Source of the DNA: an uncultured Hydrogenophaga sp.
Lineage (GTDB): Bacteria; Pseudomonadota; Gammaproteobacteria; Burkholderiales; Burkholderiaceae_C
DNA: 35,678 bases
Assembly: GCF_958439165.1 (NCBI RefSeq)
Contig: NZ_OY288144.1
Location: forward strand, 1 to 35,678
Reading direction: 5' to 3'
Shown one piece after another: positions 6,763-15,026 of this stretch (position 1 is the first letter of the stretch; the number at the start of each line of letters is the position of its first letter). A program made the translations under genes and the position numbers. The notes under the pieces are model-generated. The model saw only the letters and a list, made by a program, of their open reading frames with translations. It had not been told where the DNA came from and made no database searches.

Positions 6763-8247
6763 TCAGTTCAGTGGCAGGCCGGTGGTGGCCAGCCAGCCGA
6801 TCAGGCCCATGGCCAGCAGCGTGAGCCAGCTGAAGCGGTCGCGCAGGGCGAACTGCAGCGGGTCTTCGCCGTGCAGTTCGCGCCGGCCGGTCTTGAGCCA
6901 GATGCGCATCAGCCACAGCAGCAGCACCGGGGCTGCTGCCCACAGCCAGTCCGGGTGGGCATAGAGGGCGCGGCTGTTCTGGCTGTCGATGTAGAGCGCC
7001 AGCACCAGCACCGCCAGGAAGCCGGCCGACAGCCCCATGGCGCGCAGCGAGGGCAGGTCGGTGCCCTGGTAGCCCCGGCCGGGTGCCAGCACGCGGCTGT
7101 CGTCCACCAGCTCTTCCAGTTCGGCGCAGCGTTTCACCAGGGCCAGGCTCAGGAACAGGAAGATCGAGATGGCCAGCAGCCAGTTGGACAGGTCGACCCC
7201 GGTGGCCACGGCGCCAGCGCCGATGCGCAGCGTGTAGAGGGCCGAGAGCACCAGCACGTCGATCAGCGCCAGCCGCTTGAGCCAGACCGAATAAGCCAGG
7301 GTGGTGACGGTGTAGAGCAGCAGCAGGGCGACGAACCCGGGCGACACCGATGCGGCCAGCACGAAGGCCGCCACCAGCATGACCAGCCCCAGCACCACCG
7401 CGGTGGCGATGCCCATGCGCCCGGCGGCCAGCGGGCGGTGCCGCTTGATGCGGTGCACCCGGTCGCTGGGCAGGTCCAGCAGGTCGTTGACCAGGTAGGT
7501 GGCCGATGCACACAGGCCGAAGGACACGAAAGCCAGCAGCGCCTGCAGCCAGGCCGCCGCATCCAGCGAGTGGGCCGCGAGCAGCGGCACGAACAGCAGC
7601 GCGTTCTTGGCCCACTGTTTGAGGCGGATCGCCCGCAGGACGGTACCCAGGTTCAGCGGTTTGCGGGCGAACACGCGCGCCTGTGGATGGTCGGCCCGCA
7701 GCGCCTGCAGCACGCCGGCCGGTGCATTCACCGCCCAGGCCTCGGCGGCGCCCTCCCAGACCGGCAGGTCGTCGCTGCTGTTGCCGACATAGGCCCAGCG
7801 GGCATGACCCAGACCTTGGGCGTGGCGCTCGATGGCCTCGCGCTTGGCGCGGCGGCTGAGGTTGGGGCCACCCGGCTCGGTGCCCAGCACGTCGGTGAAG
7901 CAGCCCAGGTGGTCGGCCACCGCGCGCACGGTGCGGATGTCGGAGGCGCTGGCCAGCACCACCGCACGGCCCCGGGCGCGTTCGGCCCGCAGCACCTCGA
8001 TCAGGTCTTCCCGCCAGGGCAGGGTGGCCGGGTCGGGCAGCACCCGGTCGCCCAGCTGCTGCTTGAGCGCGGCCTTGCCGCCCGCCAGCCAGAGCGGCAG
8101 CTGCAGCAGTGCCAGCGGCTCCTGCCGCGCCAGCCGCATGACCGACTCGTGCAGCGTGTCGCTCGGCGTGAGCGTGCCGTCCAGGTCCACGTACAGCGGC
8201 AGCAGATCGGCGGGGGTGGCGGCAGAAGAAGGGGCGGAAGCGGTCAA
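6763..8247 (-). CDS. HAD phosphatase-UbiA prenyltransferase fusion (phosphoribosyl-polyprenyl-phosphate synthase-like)
   Basis: This is a 494-residue fusion. Residues 1 to about 190 are a HAD hydrolase: VDLDGTLTPSDTL (motif I with the nucleophile), VLASASD (motif II), and YVGNSSDDLPVW (motif IV). The rest is a UbiA membrane domain with NDLLDLPSDR followed by HRIKRHRPLAAG, and ALVKRCAELEEL later on. These resemble Rv3806c of mycobacteria, which joins PRPP to decaprenyl phosphate, more than ubiquinone or heme-O synthases. The predicted activity is transfer of 5-phosphoribose to polyprenyl phosphate, with the HAD domain removing the 5-phosphate. The first in-frame start is TTG, behind an in-frame stop and with only a weak SD, so the first dozen residues are uncertain. 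It heads the three-gene unit. No DprE1/DprE2 epimerase genes are in the window. Confidence 0.82.
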   Translation of the reverse strand: MTASAPSSAATPADLLPLYVDLDGTLTPSDTLHESVMRLARQEPLALLQLPLWLAGGKAALKQQLGDRVLPDPATLPWREDLIEVLRAERARGRAVVLASASDIRTVRAVADHLGCFTDVLGTEPGGPNLSRRAKREAIERHAQGLGHARWAYVGNSSDDLPVWEGAAEAWAVNAPAGVLQALRADHPQARVFARKPLNLGTVLRAIRLKQWAKNALLFVPLLAAHSLDAAAWLQALLAFVSFGLCASATYLVNDLLDLPSDRVHRIKRHRPLAAGRMGIATAVVLGLVMLVAAFVLAASVSPGFVALLLLYTVTTLAYSVWLKRLALIDVLVLSALYTLRIGAGAVATGVDLSNWLLAISIFLFLSLALVKRCAELEELVDDSRVLAPGRGYQGTDLPSLRAMGLSAGFLAVLVLALYIDSQNSRALYAHPDWLWAAAPVLLLWLMRIWLKTGRRELHGEDPLQFALRDRFSWLTLLAMGLIGWLATTGLPLN

Positions 8248-8274
8248 GCGGGCGGTCCGTCAAGGGGAGCCGCG

Positions 8275-8293
8275 ATTTTAGGCGGCGACCGCC
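8275..8293 (-). promoter_or_regulatory. Possible promoter/hairpin ahead of the HAD-UbiA gene
   Basis: The 55-nt gap between the exoD-like stop and the HAD-UbiA start holds a 5-bp hairpin (GGCGG-CGA-CCGCC, 8281-8293). Directly downstream on the minus strand is TAAAAT (8275-8280), a good -10-like hexamer. No clear -35 was found. The element could give the cassette its own promoter, separate from the sulfate operon upstream. Confidence 0.3.
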
Positions 8294-8302
8294 CGACGCT
8301 GG

Positions 8303-8926
8303 TCACATGCCGAGCCAGGGCCGCACGCGCTCCATGCCGCTCTGGATCAGGTCCAGCGCCACATGGCCCAGCGAGGCGGTGTAGGCCAGTGCGGCCACGC
8401 CCACCACGCTGGAGGCCAGCAGTGCCAGGCCGTCGCGTGCCATCCAGCCCAGGCTGAGCAGGATCAGGCTGATGCTGGGCAGCACGTTGCCCAGCGGCAG
8501 CGGCAGGAAGATCACCCCGGCCATGACCACGATCCAGCCGCTCCACAACGCCCGGGTGGCGCCGTGGCTCCAGACCGGCCAGCGTGGCCGCAGCCAGCGG
8601 TGGGCGCGCTCGTAGGTCCAGGCCAGCCCGTGCAGGCAGCGCCGGGTCCAGGTCTCGTTCAGGGTGAGGTCGCCCACGCGGCGGGGCAAAGGGAATTCGT
8701 CGTGGCCGCGCAGCCAGGCCCAGGCCAGCGCGACGATGGCAAAGCTCAGCACCGTGCCGGCGCCGGCGATCGGGATGACGGTGAGGGCCGACATCAGCAT
8801 CAGCAGCACGGCGGTGGACGCGTCGCCGTGCAGCTGCACCAGCTCGCGCACATTGAGCTTCAGGTCGGGCGACTGCGCGTGCTGGTCGGCAGCTTCGCGC
8901 AGCCGGCGCGCCAGGGGTTCGCTCAT
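8303..8926 (-). CDS. ExoD family membrane protein
   Basis: The 207-residue product belongs to the ExoD family, named for a rhizobial exopolysaccharide gene. Seen here are a hydrophilic N-terminus with LNVRELVQLHGDAS, a hydrophobic pair (STAVLLMLMSALTVIPIAG onward), a basic middle region, and two to three C-terminal hydrophobic segments. The biochemical function of the family is not established. The ATG overlaps the stop of the preceding 127-residue membrane protein gene (ATGA), so the two are translationally coupled and may form a complex. The gene lies between the cysA operon and the polyprenyl-sugar cassette. A role in envelope polysaccharide would fit the latter but is only an inference. 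Confidence 0.75.
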   Translation of the reverse strand: MSEPLARRLREAADQHAQSPDLKLNVRELVQLHGDASTAVLLMLMSALTVIPIAGAGTVLSFAIVALAWAWLRGHDEFPLPRRVGDLTLNETWTRRCLHGLAWTYERAHRWLRPRWPVWSHGATRALWSGWIVVMAGVIFLPLPLGNVLPSISLILLSLGWMARDGLALLASSVVGVAALAYTASLGHVALDLIQSGMERVRPWLGM

Positions 8927-9306
8927 GCCGGACGCGGCCCCGACACGCGGCTGGCCAGCCAGTGCAGGCCACCGCACAGCACCAGCAACGTGACCAGACC
9001 GATGCCCCAGCCGATCCACACCAGGGCCGTCACGAAACCGCCCAGACCGTCGATGGAGGGCAGCACCTGCGAGAGCCACTGCACCAGGTCCAGCCACATC
9101 AGCTGCAGGCCCTGCAGCCAGGCCGGATCGATCCACAAGGCCGCCCAGGCCGGTACCGGCCATTGGCCCACCGTGGTGGCCATCTGGGTGGCCTCGCCCG
9201 AGGCCATGGCCCCGATCAGCCACTGCGCCAGGCCGGCCGAGAGGGCGGCCAGTCCGGTCCAGATCAGCGCCAGCAGCGCGAAGGCTGCCCAGATGAGGGT
9301 CTTCAT
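8923..9306 (-). CDS. Small membrane protein, unknown function
   Basis: I do not recognise this 127-residue protein. It has an N-terminal hydrophobic helix (LIWAAFALLALIWTGLAALS), a tryptophan-rich middle that is probably periplasmic or amphipathic, and a C-terminal helix (FVTALVWIGWGIGLVTLLVL). Ten or more tryptophans in 127 residues is a striking composition. It starts 16 nt after the cysA stop and its stop overlaps the exoD-like start (ATGA). It therefore probably rides on the cys transcript and works with the ExoD-like protein. The coding call rests on this tight packing and on the clean two-helix topology. Confidence 0.6.
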   Translation of the reverse strand: MKTLIWAAFALLALIWTGLAALSAGLAQWLIGAMASGEATQMATTVGQWPVPAWAALWIDPAWLQGLQLMWLDLVQWLSQVLPSIDGLGGFVTALVWIGWGIGLVTLLVLCGGLHWLASRVSGPRPA

Positions 9307-9322
9307 GGGTTCACTCCGTGGT

Positions 9323-10326
<1,004 letters not shown>

Positions 10327-10330
<4 letters not shown>

Positions 10331-11214
10331 GACGCTTCCTTCAGGATCAGGGTGGCCGGCGTCGGGCGCTCCGGCGGCAGCTCGGCGGCGGCACGCAGCT
10401 CGCGCTCGTGGCGCCATTCGATGATGGTCTTGATGATCAGGGTGACGATGGCCAGCAGGGCCAGCAACGAGGCCACCGCAAACGCTGCCACCGACTGGTA
10501 TTCGTTGTAGAGGATCTCCACATGCAGCGGCATGGTGTTGGTCTGGCCGCGGATGTGGCCCGACACCACCGATACCGCGCCGAACTCGCCCATGGCGCGC
10601 GCGTTGCACAGGATCACCCCGAACAGCAGGCCCCACTTGATGTTGGGCAAGGTCACGTACCAGAAGGTCTGCCAGCCGCTGGCGCCCAGCACCTGGGCCG
10701 CCTGCTCCTCCTCATTGCCCTGGGCCTGCATCAGCGGGATCAGCTCGCGCGCAATGAAGGGGAAGGTCACGAAGAGGGTGGCCAGGATGATGCCCGGCAC
10801 CGCGAACACGATCTTGATGTCGTGCTCGGCCAGCCAGGGGCCCAGCCAGCCCTGGGCGCCGAACACCAGTACATAGATCAGGCCCGCCACCACCGGCGAG
10901 ACCGAGAACGGCAGGTCGATCAATGTGGTCAGGAACGACTTGCCGCGGAACTCGAACTTGGCAATCGCCCAGGCCGCGGCCACGCCGAAGATCAGGTTCA
11001 GCGGCACCGCCACGGCTGCCGTGATGAGGGTCAGGCGGATGGCCGCCCAGGCGTCCGGTTCCTTCAGCGCTTCCCAGTAGGCGCCCCAGCCCTTGCGCAG
11101 GGCCTCGGTGAACACGGCGGCCAGCGGCAGCACCAGGAACAGCGCCATGAAGCCCAGGGCCAGCGCCACCAGGGTGATGCGCACGGCGCGCGATTCGGTG
11201 GTCTGGATGCTCAT
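10327..11214 (-). CDS. cysW: Sulfate ABC transporter permease CysW
   Basis: This 295-residue inner-membrane permease has six predicted helices and is one half of the CysT-CysW pore. The coupling-loop region facing CysA is AAQVLGASGWQTFWYVTLPNIKWGL (about residue 185 on), the EAA motif. GEFGAVSVVSGHIRGQTNT is the conserved segment after it. Both ends overlap neighbours by ATGA, with cysT upstream and cysA downstream, so translation of the three is coupled. Length and motifs are normal for the family. Confidence 0.96.
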
Positions 11215-12092
11215 GCGGAAGCTCCCGAGCGGCGGCGCTGCCAGGCCTGCAGCCCGTTGATGATCAGCAGCAGGATGAAGGAGATGCCCAGCATCACCGA
11301 GGCCACGGCGGTGGCGCCGGCGTAGTCGTACTGCTCCAGCTTGCCGATGATGATCAGCGGCGTGATCTCAGACACCATGGGCACGTTGCCGGCAATGAAG
11401 ATCACCGAGCCGTATTCGCCCACCGCGCGGGCGAAGGCCATGGCGAAGCCGGTGAGCAGGGCCGGGCCGATGGTGGGCAGGATGACGCGGGCAAAGGTCT
11501 GCCAGCGGGTGGCGCCCAGGCACATGGCAGCCTCCTCCAGCTCCTTCTCGGCGTCTTCCAGCACCGGCTGCACCGTACGCACCACGAAGGGCAGGCCGAT
11601 GAAGATGAGCGCGATCACCACGCCCGCCGGCTGGAACGCCAGCTGAATGCCCAGCGGCTCCAGGTACTGCCCGATCCAGCCGTTGCCGGCCAGCAGCGCG
11701 GTCAGCGAGATGCCGGCCACGGCGGTGGGCAGGGCAAACGGCAGGTCGACCAGCGCATCCACCACCTTCTTGCCCGGGAATTCATAACGCACCAGCACCC
11801 AGGCCACCAGCAGACCGGCGAACAGGTTGACGGTGGCCGCGATCAGCGAGGCACCGAAGGTCAGCCGGTAGGACGCCATCACGCGCGGCGCAGTGACCGC
11901 CTCCACGAACTGCACCCAGGTCAGCGAGAAGGTCTTGAACAGCAGGGCCGACAGCGGGATCAGCACGATCAGGAACAGGTAGAACAGCGTGTACCCGAGC
12001 GTCAGGTGGAACCCCGGCAGCACGCGCCGGGTGGCGCGTGTGGAAGGCCTCGGGGCCGTGGCCGGCCCGGCGAGGGTGGTGGTGGCGCTCAT
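11211..12092 (-). CDS. cysT: Sulfate ABC transporter permease CysT (CysU)
   Basis: The 293-residue permease partners CysW. It opens with a basic, probably cytoplasmic N-terminus (about 25 residues), then GFHLTLGYTLFYLFLIVLIP and five further hydrophobic segments. Its EAA loop is AAMCLGATRWQTFARVILPTI, followed by the family motif GEYGSVIFIAGN. The start is 7 nt behind the sbp stop and the gene ends in an ATGA overlap with cysW. Everything about it is typical of the sulfate transporter rather than the related molybdate system: two separate permeases and an sbp beside them. Confidence 0.95.
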   Translation of the reverse strand: MSATTTLAGPATAPRPSTRATRRVLPGFHLTLGYTLFYLFLIVLIPLSALLFKTFSLTWVQFVEAVTAPRVMASYRLTFGASLIAATVNLFAGLLVAWVLVRYEFPGKKVVDALVDLPFALPTAVAGISLTALLAGNGWIGQYLEPLGIQLAFQPAGVVIALIFIGLPFVVRTVQPVLEDAEKELEEAAMCLGATRWQTFARVILPTIGPALLTGFAMAFARAVGEYGSVIFIAGNVPMVSEITPLIIIGKLEQYDYAGATAVASVMLGISFILLLIINGLQAWQRRRSGASA

Positions 12093-12099
12093 GGCGGGC

Positions 12100-13095
12100 T
12101 CAGCGGTTCGTGTAGAGGGCGTCGAACTGGCCGCCGTCGTTGAAGTGCACCTTCTGCGCCTCGGCCAGCGAGCCGAAGTACTGCTCCACGGTGAACAGCT
12201 TGATCGGCTTGAAGGCGCTGGCGTACTTCTTCAGCACCGCCTCGTTGCGCGGGCGGATGTTGTGCTTTGCGGCAATCTCCTGGCCTTCCGGGCTGTAGAG
12301 GTAATCCAGGTAAGCCTTGGCCAGGGCGCCGCTGCCCTTCTTGGCGGCGGTGCGTTCGACCACGGCCACCGGGTTCTCGGCCACGATGCTGGCGCTGGGG
12401 TGGATGGCATCGACCTTGCCGGCGCCGAACTCGCGGTCCACCGACACCACCTCGGACTCGAAGGTCACCAGCACGTCGCCGATGTTGCGTTGCAGGAAGA
12501 CGCCGGTGGCGTCACGGCCGCCACGGGCCAGCACCGGCACATTCTTGTAGAGCTTGCTCACGAACTCGGCGGCCTGCGCATCGGTGCCGCCGGTGCTGCG
12601 CACATAACCCCAGGCGGCCAGGTAGGCCATGCGGCCGTTGCCGCCGGTCTTGGGGTTGACCACCACCACCTGCACGCCGGGCTTGATCAGATCGGGCCAG
12701 TCCTTGATGTTCTTGGGGTTGCCGTTGCGCACCAGGAACAGCATGGTGCTGGTGGTGGGCGCAGCGCCGTTCGGGAATTTCTGGCGCCAGTCCTTGGCCA
12801 CCACGCCCTTGTCGGCCAGGAAGTCGACGTCGGTGGTGGTGTTGAAGGTCACCACGTCGGCCTCCAGGCCATCGGCCACCGCGCGGGCCTGGGCGCTGGA
12901 GCCGGCGTGCGACTGGTTGACGCTCAGATCCTGGCCGGTGGTCTTCTTGTGGTGGGCCACGAAGGCGGTGTTGAAGTCCTTGTAGAACTCGCGCGCCACG
13001 TCGTAGGACACGTTGAGCAGGCTGGTCTGGGCCTGGGCCAGACCGGCCGCGCTGAAGGCCAGCGCGGCGAGGGTGGAGCGGAGAGCGGTGTTCAT
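12100..13095 (-). CDS. sbp: Periplasmic sulfate-binding protein (first copy)
   Basis: The 331-residue product begins with a Sec signal peptide (MNTALRSTLAALAFSAAGLAQA, cut before QTSLLNVSYD). The start of the mature protein, LLNVSYDVAREFYKDFN, and the motifs QSHAGSSAQARAV and NPKNIKDWPDLI are diagnostic of Sbp/CysP proteins. It captures sulfate (and perhaps thiosulfate) and delivers it to CysTWA, encoded just downstream. A second homologue lies at 21560-22609 with clearly different loops, for example LNSSPYTSTIVL here replaced by NGAAPTTSTMLF. The promoter carries the shared sulfur block at 13157-13195. No strong SD is seen before the ATG. Confidence 0.95.
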   Translation of the reverse strand: MNTALRSTLAALAFSAAGLAQAQTSLLNVSYDVAREFYKDFNTAFVAHHKKTTGQDLSVNQSHAGSSAQARAVADGLEADVVTFNTTTDVDFLADKGVVAKDWRQKFPNGAAPTTSTMLFLVRNGNPKNIKDWPDLIKPGVQVVVVNPKTGGNGRMAYLAAWGYVRSTGGTDAQAAEFVSKLYKNVPVLARGGRDATGVFLQRNIGDVLVTFESEVVSVDREFGAGKVDAIHPSASIVAENPVAVVERTAAKKGSGALAKAYLDYLYSPEGQEIAAKHNIRPRNEAVLKKYASAFKPIKLFTVEQYFGSLAEAQKVHFNDGGQFDALYTNR

Positions 13096-13140
13096 GGTGG
13101 GCGGACGTGAAAAAAGGGGGCAGGTTCGGGAAGGGTGTGG

Positions 13141-13195
13141 ATTCTGGGTGTGATGTTTCAGATCACAAACGACAGTTTTCTTGTTTCCTTATGAC
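13141..13195 (-). promoter_or_regulatory. sbp promoter with shared sulfur box
   Basis: On the minus strand a 39-nt block (13157-13195) reads GTCATAA, then CAAGAA, TCGTT and, after five bases, TCTGAA. The same elements with the same spacing precede the second sbp gene. A plausible promoter lies just downstream: -35 TTGTGA (13163-13168), 16-nt spacer, -10 CAGAAT (13141-13146). The box abuts the -35, the position expected of an activator. CysB or another LysR-type sulfur regulator is the natural candidate, but the binding protein is inferred. Confidence 0.6.
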
Positions 13196-13197
13196 GC

Positions 13198-13770
13198 TCA
13201 GGCATGAAACGGCTCGGCCCGCGGTGGCGCCGGCAGCGGCGCCAGCAGCGACTGCAGCAGACCGAGCCCCAGTGGCCAGGGCCCGTGACCCGAGTCCACA
13301 TTGATGTGGCCGGCGTTGTTGAGCCGCACGAATTCGCTGCCCCAGGCGCGGGCGTAGGCCCCGGCCAGCCGAGAGGGGCAGTAAGGGTCGTTGCTGCTGG
13401 CCACCACCAGGCTGCGGAACGGCAGCGGCTGGTAAGGCACCGGGGCAAAGTCGGCCAGGATGCCCCGGCGCTCCGGGTCGGCCGGGGCCACCAGCAGGGC
13501 CGCGCCGATGTGCTGCATGACGGCCGGCGGCAGGTGCGCGGTGGCGATGCAGCCCAGGCTGTGGGCCACCACCACCACCGGCCCGCCCTGGGCGGCGGCT
13601 TCGGTCACTGTGTGCGAGACCCGCTCCACCCAGGCTTCCCGGCGTGGAGACACCCAGTCGTCCTGTTCCACCCGTCGGGCGTTGGGCAACTGTTCGGCCC
13701 ACAGGCTCTGCCAGTGGCCGGGCCCGGAATTGCGCCAGCCGGGCACGATGACGATGGGGGTGGTGGTCAT
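13198..13770 (-). CDS. RBBP9/YdeN-family alpha/beta hydrolase
   Basis: This 190-residue serine hydrolase has the RBBP9/YdeN layout: IVIVPGWRNSGPGHWQ at the N-terminus, nucleophile Ser in VVAHSLGC, Asp in VASSNDPYC, and His in NAGHINVDSGHG. There is no signal peptide, so it should be cytoplasmic. The physiological substrate of this family is generally unknown. It sits alone between the terminator of the ssu operon and the sbp promoter, with a sulfur-type box of its own (13807-13832). It may therefore be part of the sulfur-starvation response, for instance hydrolysing a sulfur-containing ester. That is inference. The ATG lies only a few bases after the predicted transcription start, with no SD, so the mRNA may be leaderless. 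Confidence 0.85.
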   Translation of the reverse strand: MTTTPIVIVPGWRNSGPGHWQSLWAEQLPNARRVEQDDWVSPRREAWVERVSHTVTEAAAQGGPVVVVAHSLGCIATAHLPPAVMQHIGAALLVAPADPERRGILADFAPVPYQPLPFRSLVVASSNDPYCPSRLAGAYARAWGSEFVRLNNAGHINVDSGHGPWPLGLGLLQSLLAPLPAPPRAEPFHA

Positions 13771-13779
13771 GGTCGGACG

Positions 13780-13832
13780 ATTGTGGAAAGCCGGGTTCAT
13801 TTCTGGAACCAATAACTTTTTGTTTGTTAATA
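13780..13832 (-). promoter_or_regulatory. Hydrolase promoter with variant sulfur box
   Basis: The minus-strand stretch 13807-13832 matches the box of the second sbp gene at 19 of 26 positions by my manual alignment (ACAA, CAA, TATT and GTT elements in register). A -10-like CACAAT lies at 13780-13785. The distance from box edge to -10 is 22 nt, the same as at both sbp promoters. The predicted start of transcription is then almost at the ATG (13770). The region is AT-rich, which raises the chance of coincidental matches. Confidence 0.4.
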
Positions 13833-13857
13833 GCCCCTGGTTGTTAAAGAGTCCGCC

Positions 13858-13898
13858 ATAAAAAAGCGGCTGGTCTGCTTGCGCAGATGCCAGCCGCT
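13858..13898 (-). terminator. Rho-independent terminator of the ssu operon
   Basis: A 9-bp perfect stem (AGCGGCTGG at 13865-13873, CCAGCCGCT at 13890-13898) is extended inward by TCTGC/GCAGA around a TTGC loop. On the minus strand it is followed directly by TTTTTAT. It lies 52 nt after the ssuF stop and faces the right way to end that transcript. It also separates the operon from the hydrolase gene. Confidence 0.9.
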
Positions 13899-13950
13899 GC
13901 AACGCCGCGGGAACGGCGGGAGACAACCCGGACAGGGTTCACATGAAGGG

Positions 13951-14166
13951 TCAGAGCTTGGCGATTGACACCTCGGTGGACTTCACCAGCGCCACCACCT
14001 CGCTGCCCACGGCCAGGCCGAGGTCATCGACCGAGCGGGTGGTGATGACCGAGGTGACGATGCCCCAGGGGGTCTCGACGTCGACTTCGGAGACGACGTC
14101 GCCGCGGATGATTTCGCGCACACGGCCCTTGAACTGGTTGCGCACATTGATGGCTTGAATGGTCAT
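13951..14166 (-). CDS. ssuF: SsuF-type molybdopterin/oxyanion-binding (Mop/TOBE) protein
   Basis: The 71-residue protein is a single Mop/TOBE domain: INVRNQFKGRVREIIRGDVVSEVDVETPWGIVTSVITTRSVDDLGLAVGSEVVALVKSTEV in overall pattern, here read as NQFKGRV, VVSEVDVETPWG, ITTRSV and ALVKSTEV. Mop proteins form small oligomers that bind molybdate or related oxyanions. The last gene of the Pseudomonas putida ssuEADCBF operon, ssuF, encodes a protein of this type and size and is needed there for growth on sulfonates for an unclear reason. The position here, 32 nt behind ssuB and just before a terminator, matches that order. No molybdate transporter genes are nearby. Confidence 0.88.
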   Translation of the reverse strand: MTIQAINVRNQFKGRVREIIRGDVVSEVDVETPWGIVTSVITTRSVDDLGLAVGSEVVALVKSTEVSIAKL

Positions 14167-14198
14167 GGTGGTCTTTCTGGTGGTGAGGGGTGAAGGGT

Positions 14199-15026
14199 TC
14201 AGATCGCCCAGCGCAGGGCGTGGGCAGCGGCCGGCGGCCAGGAGGCGTCGGGCGTGGCCGGTTCGGCATCGGGCAGCTGCAGAACCCGGTCGAGGATGGT
14301 CTTCTCCAGCGCGGCAAAGGCGGGGTCGCCCTGGCGGCGGGGACGCGGCAGCGCGATGCGCTGATCCAGCGCGATGGCGCCGTCCTCGATCAGCAGCACC
14401 CGGTCGGCCAGCGCCACCGCTTCCTGCACGTCGTGGGTGACCAGCAGGGCGGTGAAGCCGTGGCGGCGCCACAGGCCCTCGATGAGGGCATGCATCTCGA
14501 TCCGGGTCAGTGCATCCAGGGCGCCCAGCGGTTCGTCGAGCAGCAGCAGGCGTGGCTGGTGCACCAGAGCACGGGCCAGGGCCACGCGCTGGCGTTGTCC
14601 ACCGGAGAGCCGCGCGGGCCAGTCGCCGGTGCGGTCGCCCAGACCGACCTGGGCCAGCACGTCGCGGGCACGCCCACGCTCGGCGGCCGGAAGGCCCAGG
14701 GCCACGTTGTCCTGCACCCGGGCCCAGGGCAGCAGGCGTGAGTCCTGGAACATGATGCGGGTGCTCTCTCGCAGGCCCTGCACCGGCGTGCCGTCGATCA
14801 GCAGCTGGCCGCTGCTGGGGCTGTCCAGCCCGGCCACCAGCCGCAGCAGCGTGCTCTTGCCGCAGCCGCTGCGGCCGACGATGACGACGAATTCGCCCGG
14901 TGCGATGTCGAGGTGGTTGTCGCGCAGCACCTCACGCTGGCCGAAGCGCTTGCCCAGGCCCCGCAGCGTCAGGCGCACGCCACCGGCCGCCGGAACCAGT
15001 TCGGTGGGAAGGTCGTGTGGCTTCAT
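14199..15026 (-). CDS. ssuB: Aliphatic sulfonate ABC transporter ATP-binding protein
   Basis: The 275-residue ATPase powers alkanesulfonate import with SsuC. Walker A is GRSGCGKST, the Q-loop RIMFQDSRLLPWARV (the LLPW form is typical of SsuB/TauB/NrtD ATPases), the signature LSGGQRQRVALARAL, Walker B LLLLDEPLGALD, and the H-loop LVTHDVQEAV. The ATG overlaps the ssuC stop (ATGA). The C-terminal extension of about 40 residues, rich in Ala and Pro, is variable in the family. No unusual features. Confidence 0.95.
   Translation of the reverse strand: MKPHDLPTELVPAAGGVRLTLRGLGKRFGQREVLRDNHLDIAPGEFVVIVGRSGCGKSTLLRLVAGLDSPSSGQLLIDGTPVQGLRESTRIMFQDSRLLPWARVQDNVALGLPAAERGRARDVLAQVGLGDRTGDWPARLSGGQRQRVALARALVHQPRLLLLDEPLGALDALTRIEMHALIEGLWRRHGFTALLVTHDVQEAVALADRVLLIEDGAIALDQRIALPRPRRQGDPAFAALEKTILDRVLQLPDAEPATPDASWPPAAAHALRWAI

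Noticed and set aside
6226..8457. Plus-strand frame of over 700 codons across the HAD-UbiA gene
   Set aside because: Low-complexity Gln/Gly/His/Arg translation crossing several real genes; a codon-bias shadow.
13198..13926. Longer hydrolase starting at 13926
   Set aside because: It would read through the ssu terminator and the hydrolase promoter box, and the extra 52 residues show no family similarity.
13951..14166. Molybdate-uptake component
   Set aside because: No modABC genes nearby; size and position match ssuF.
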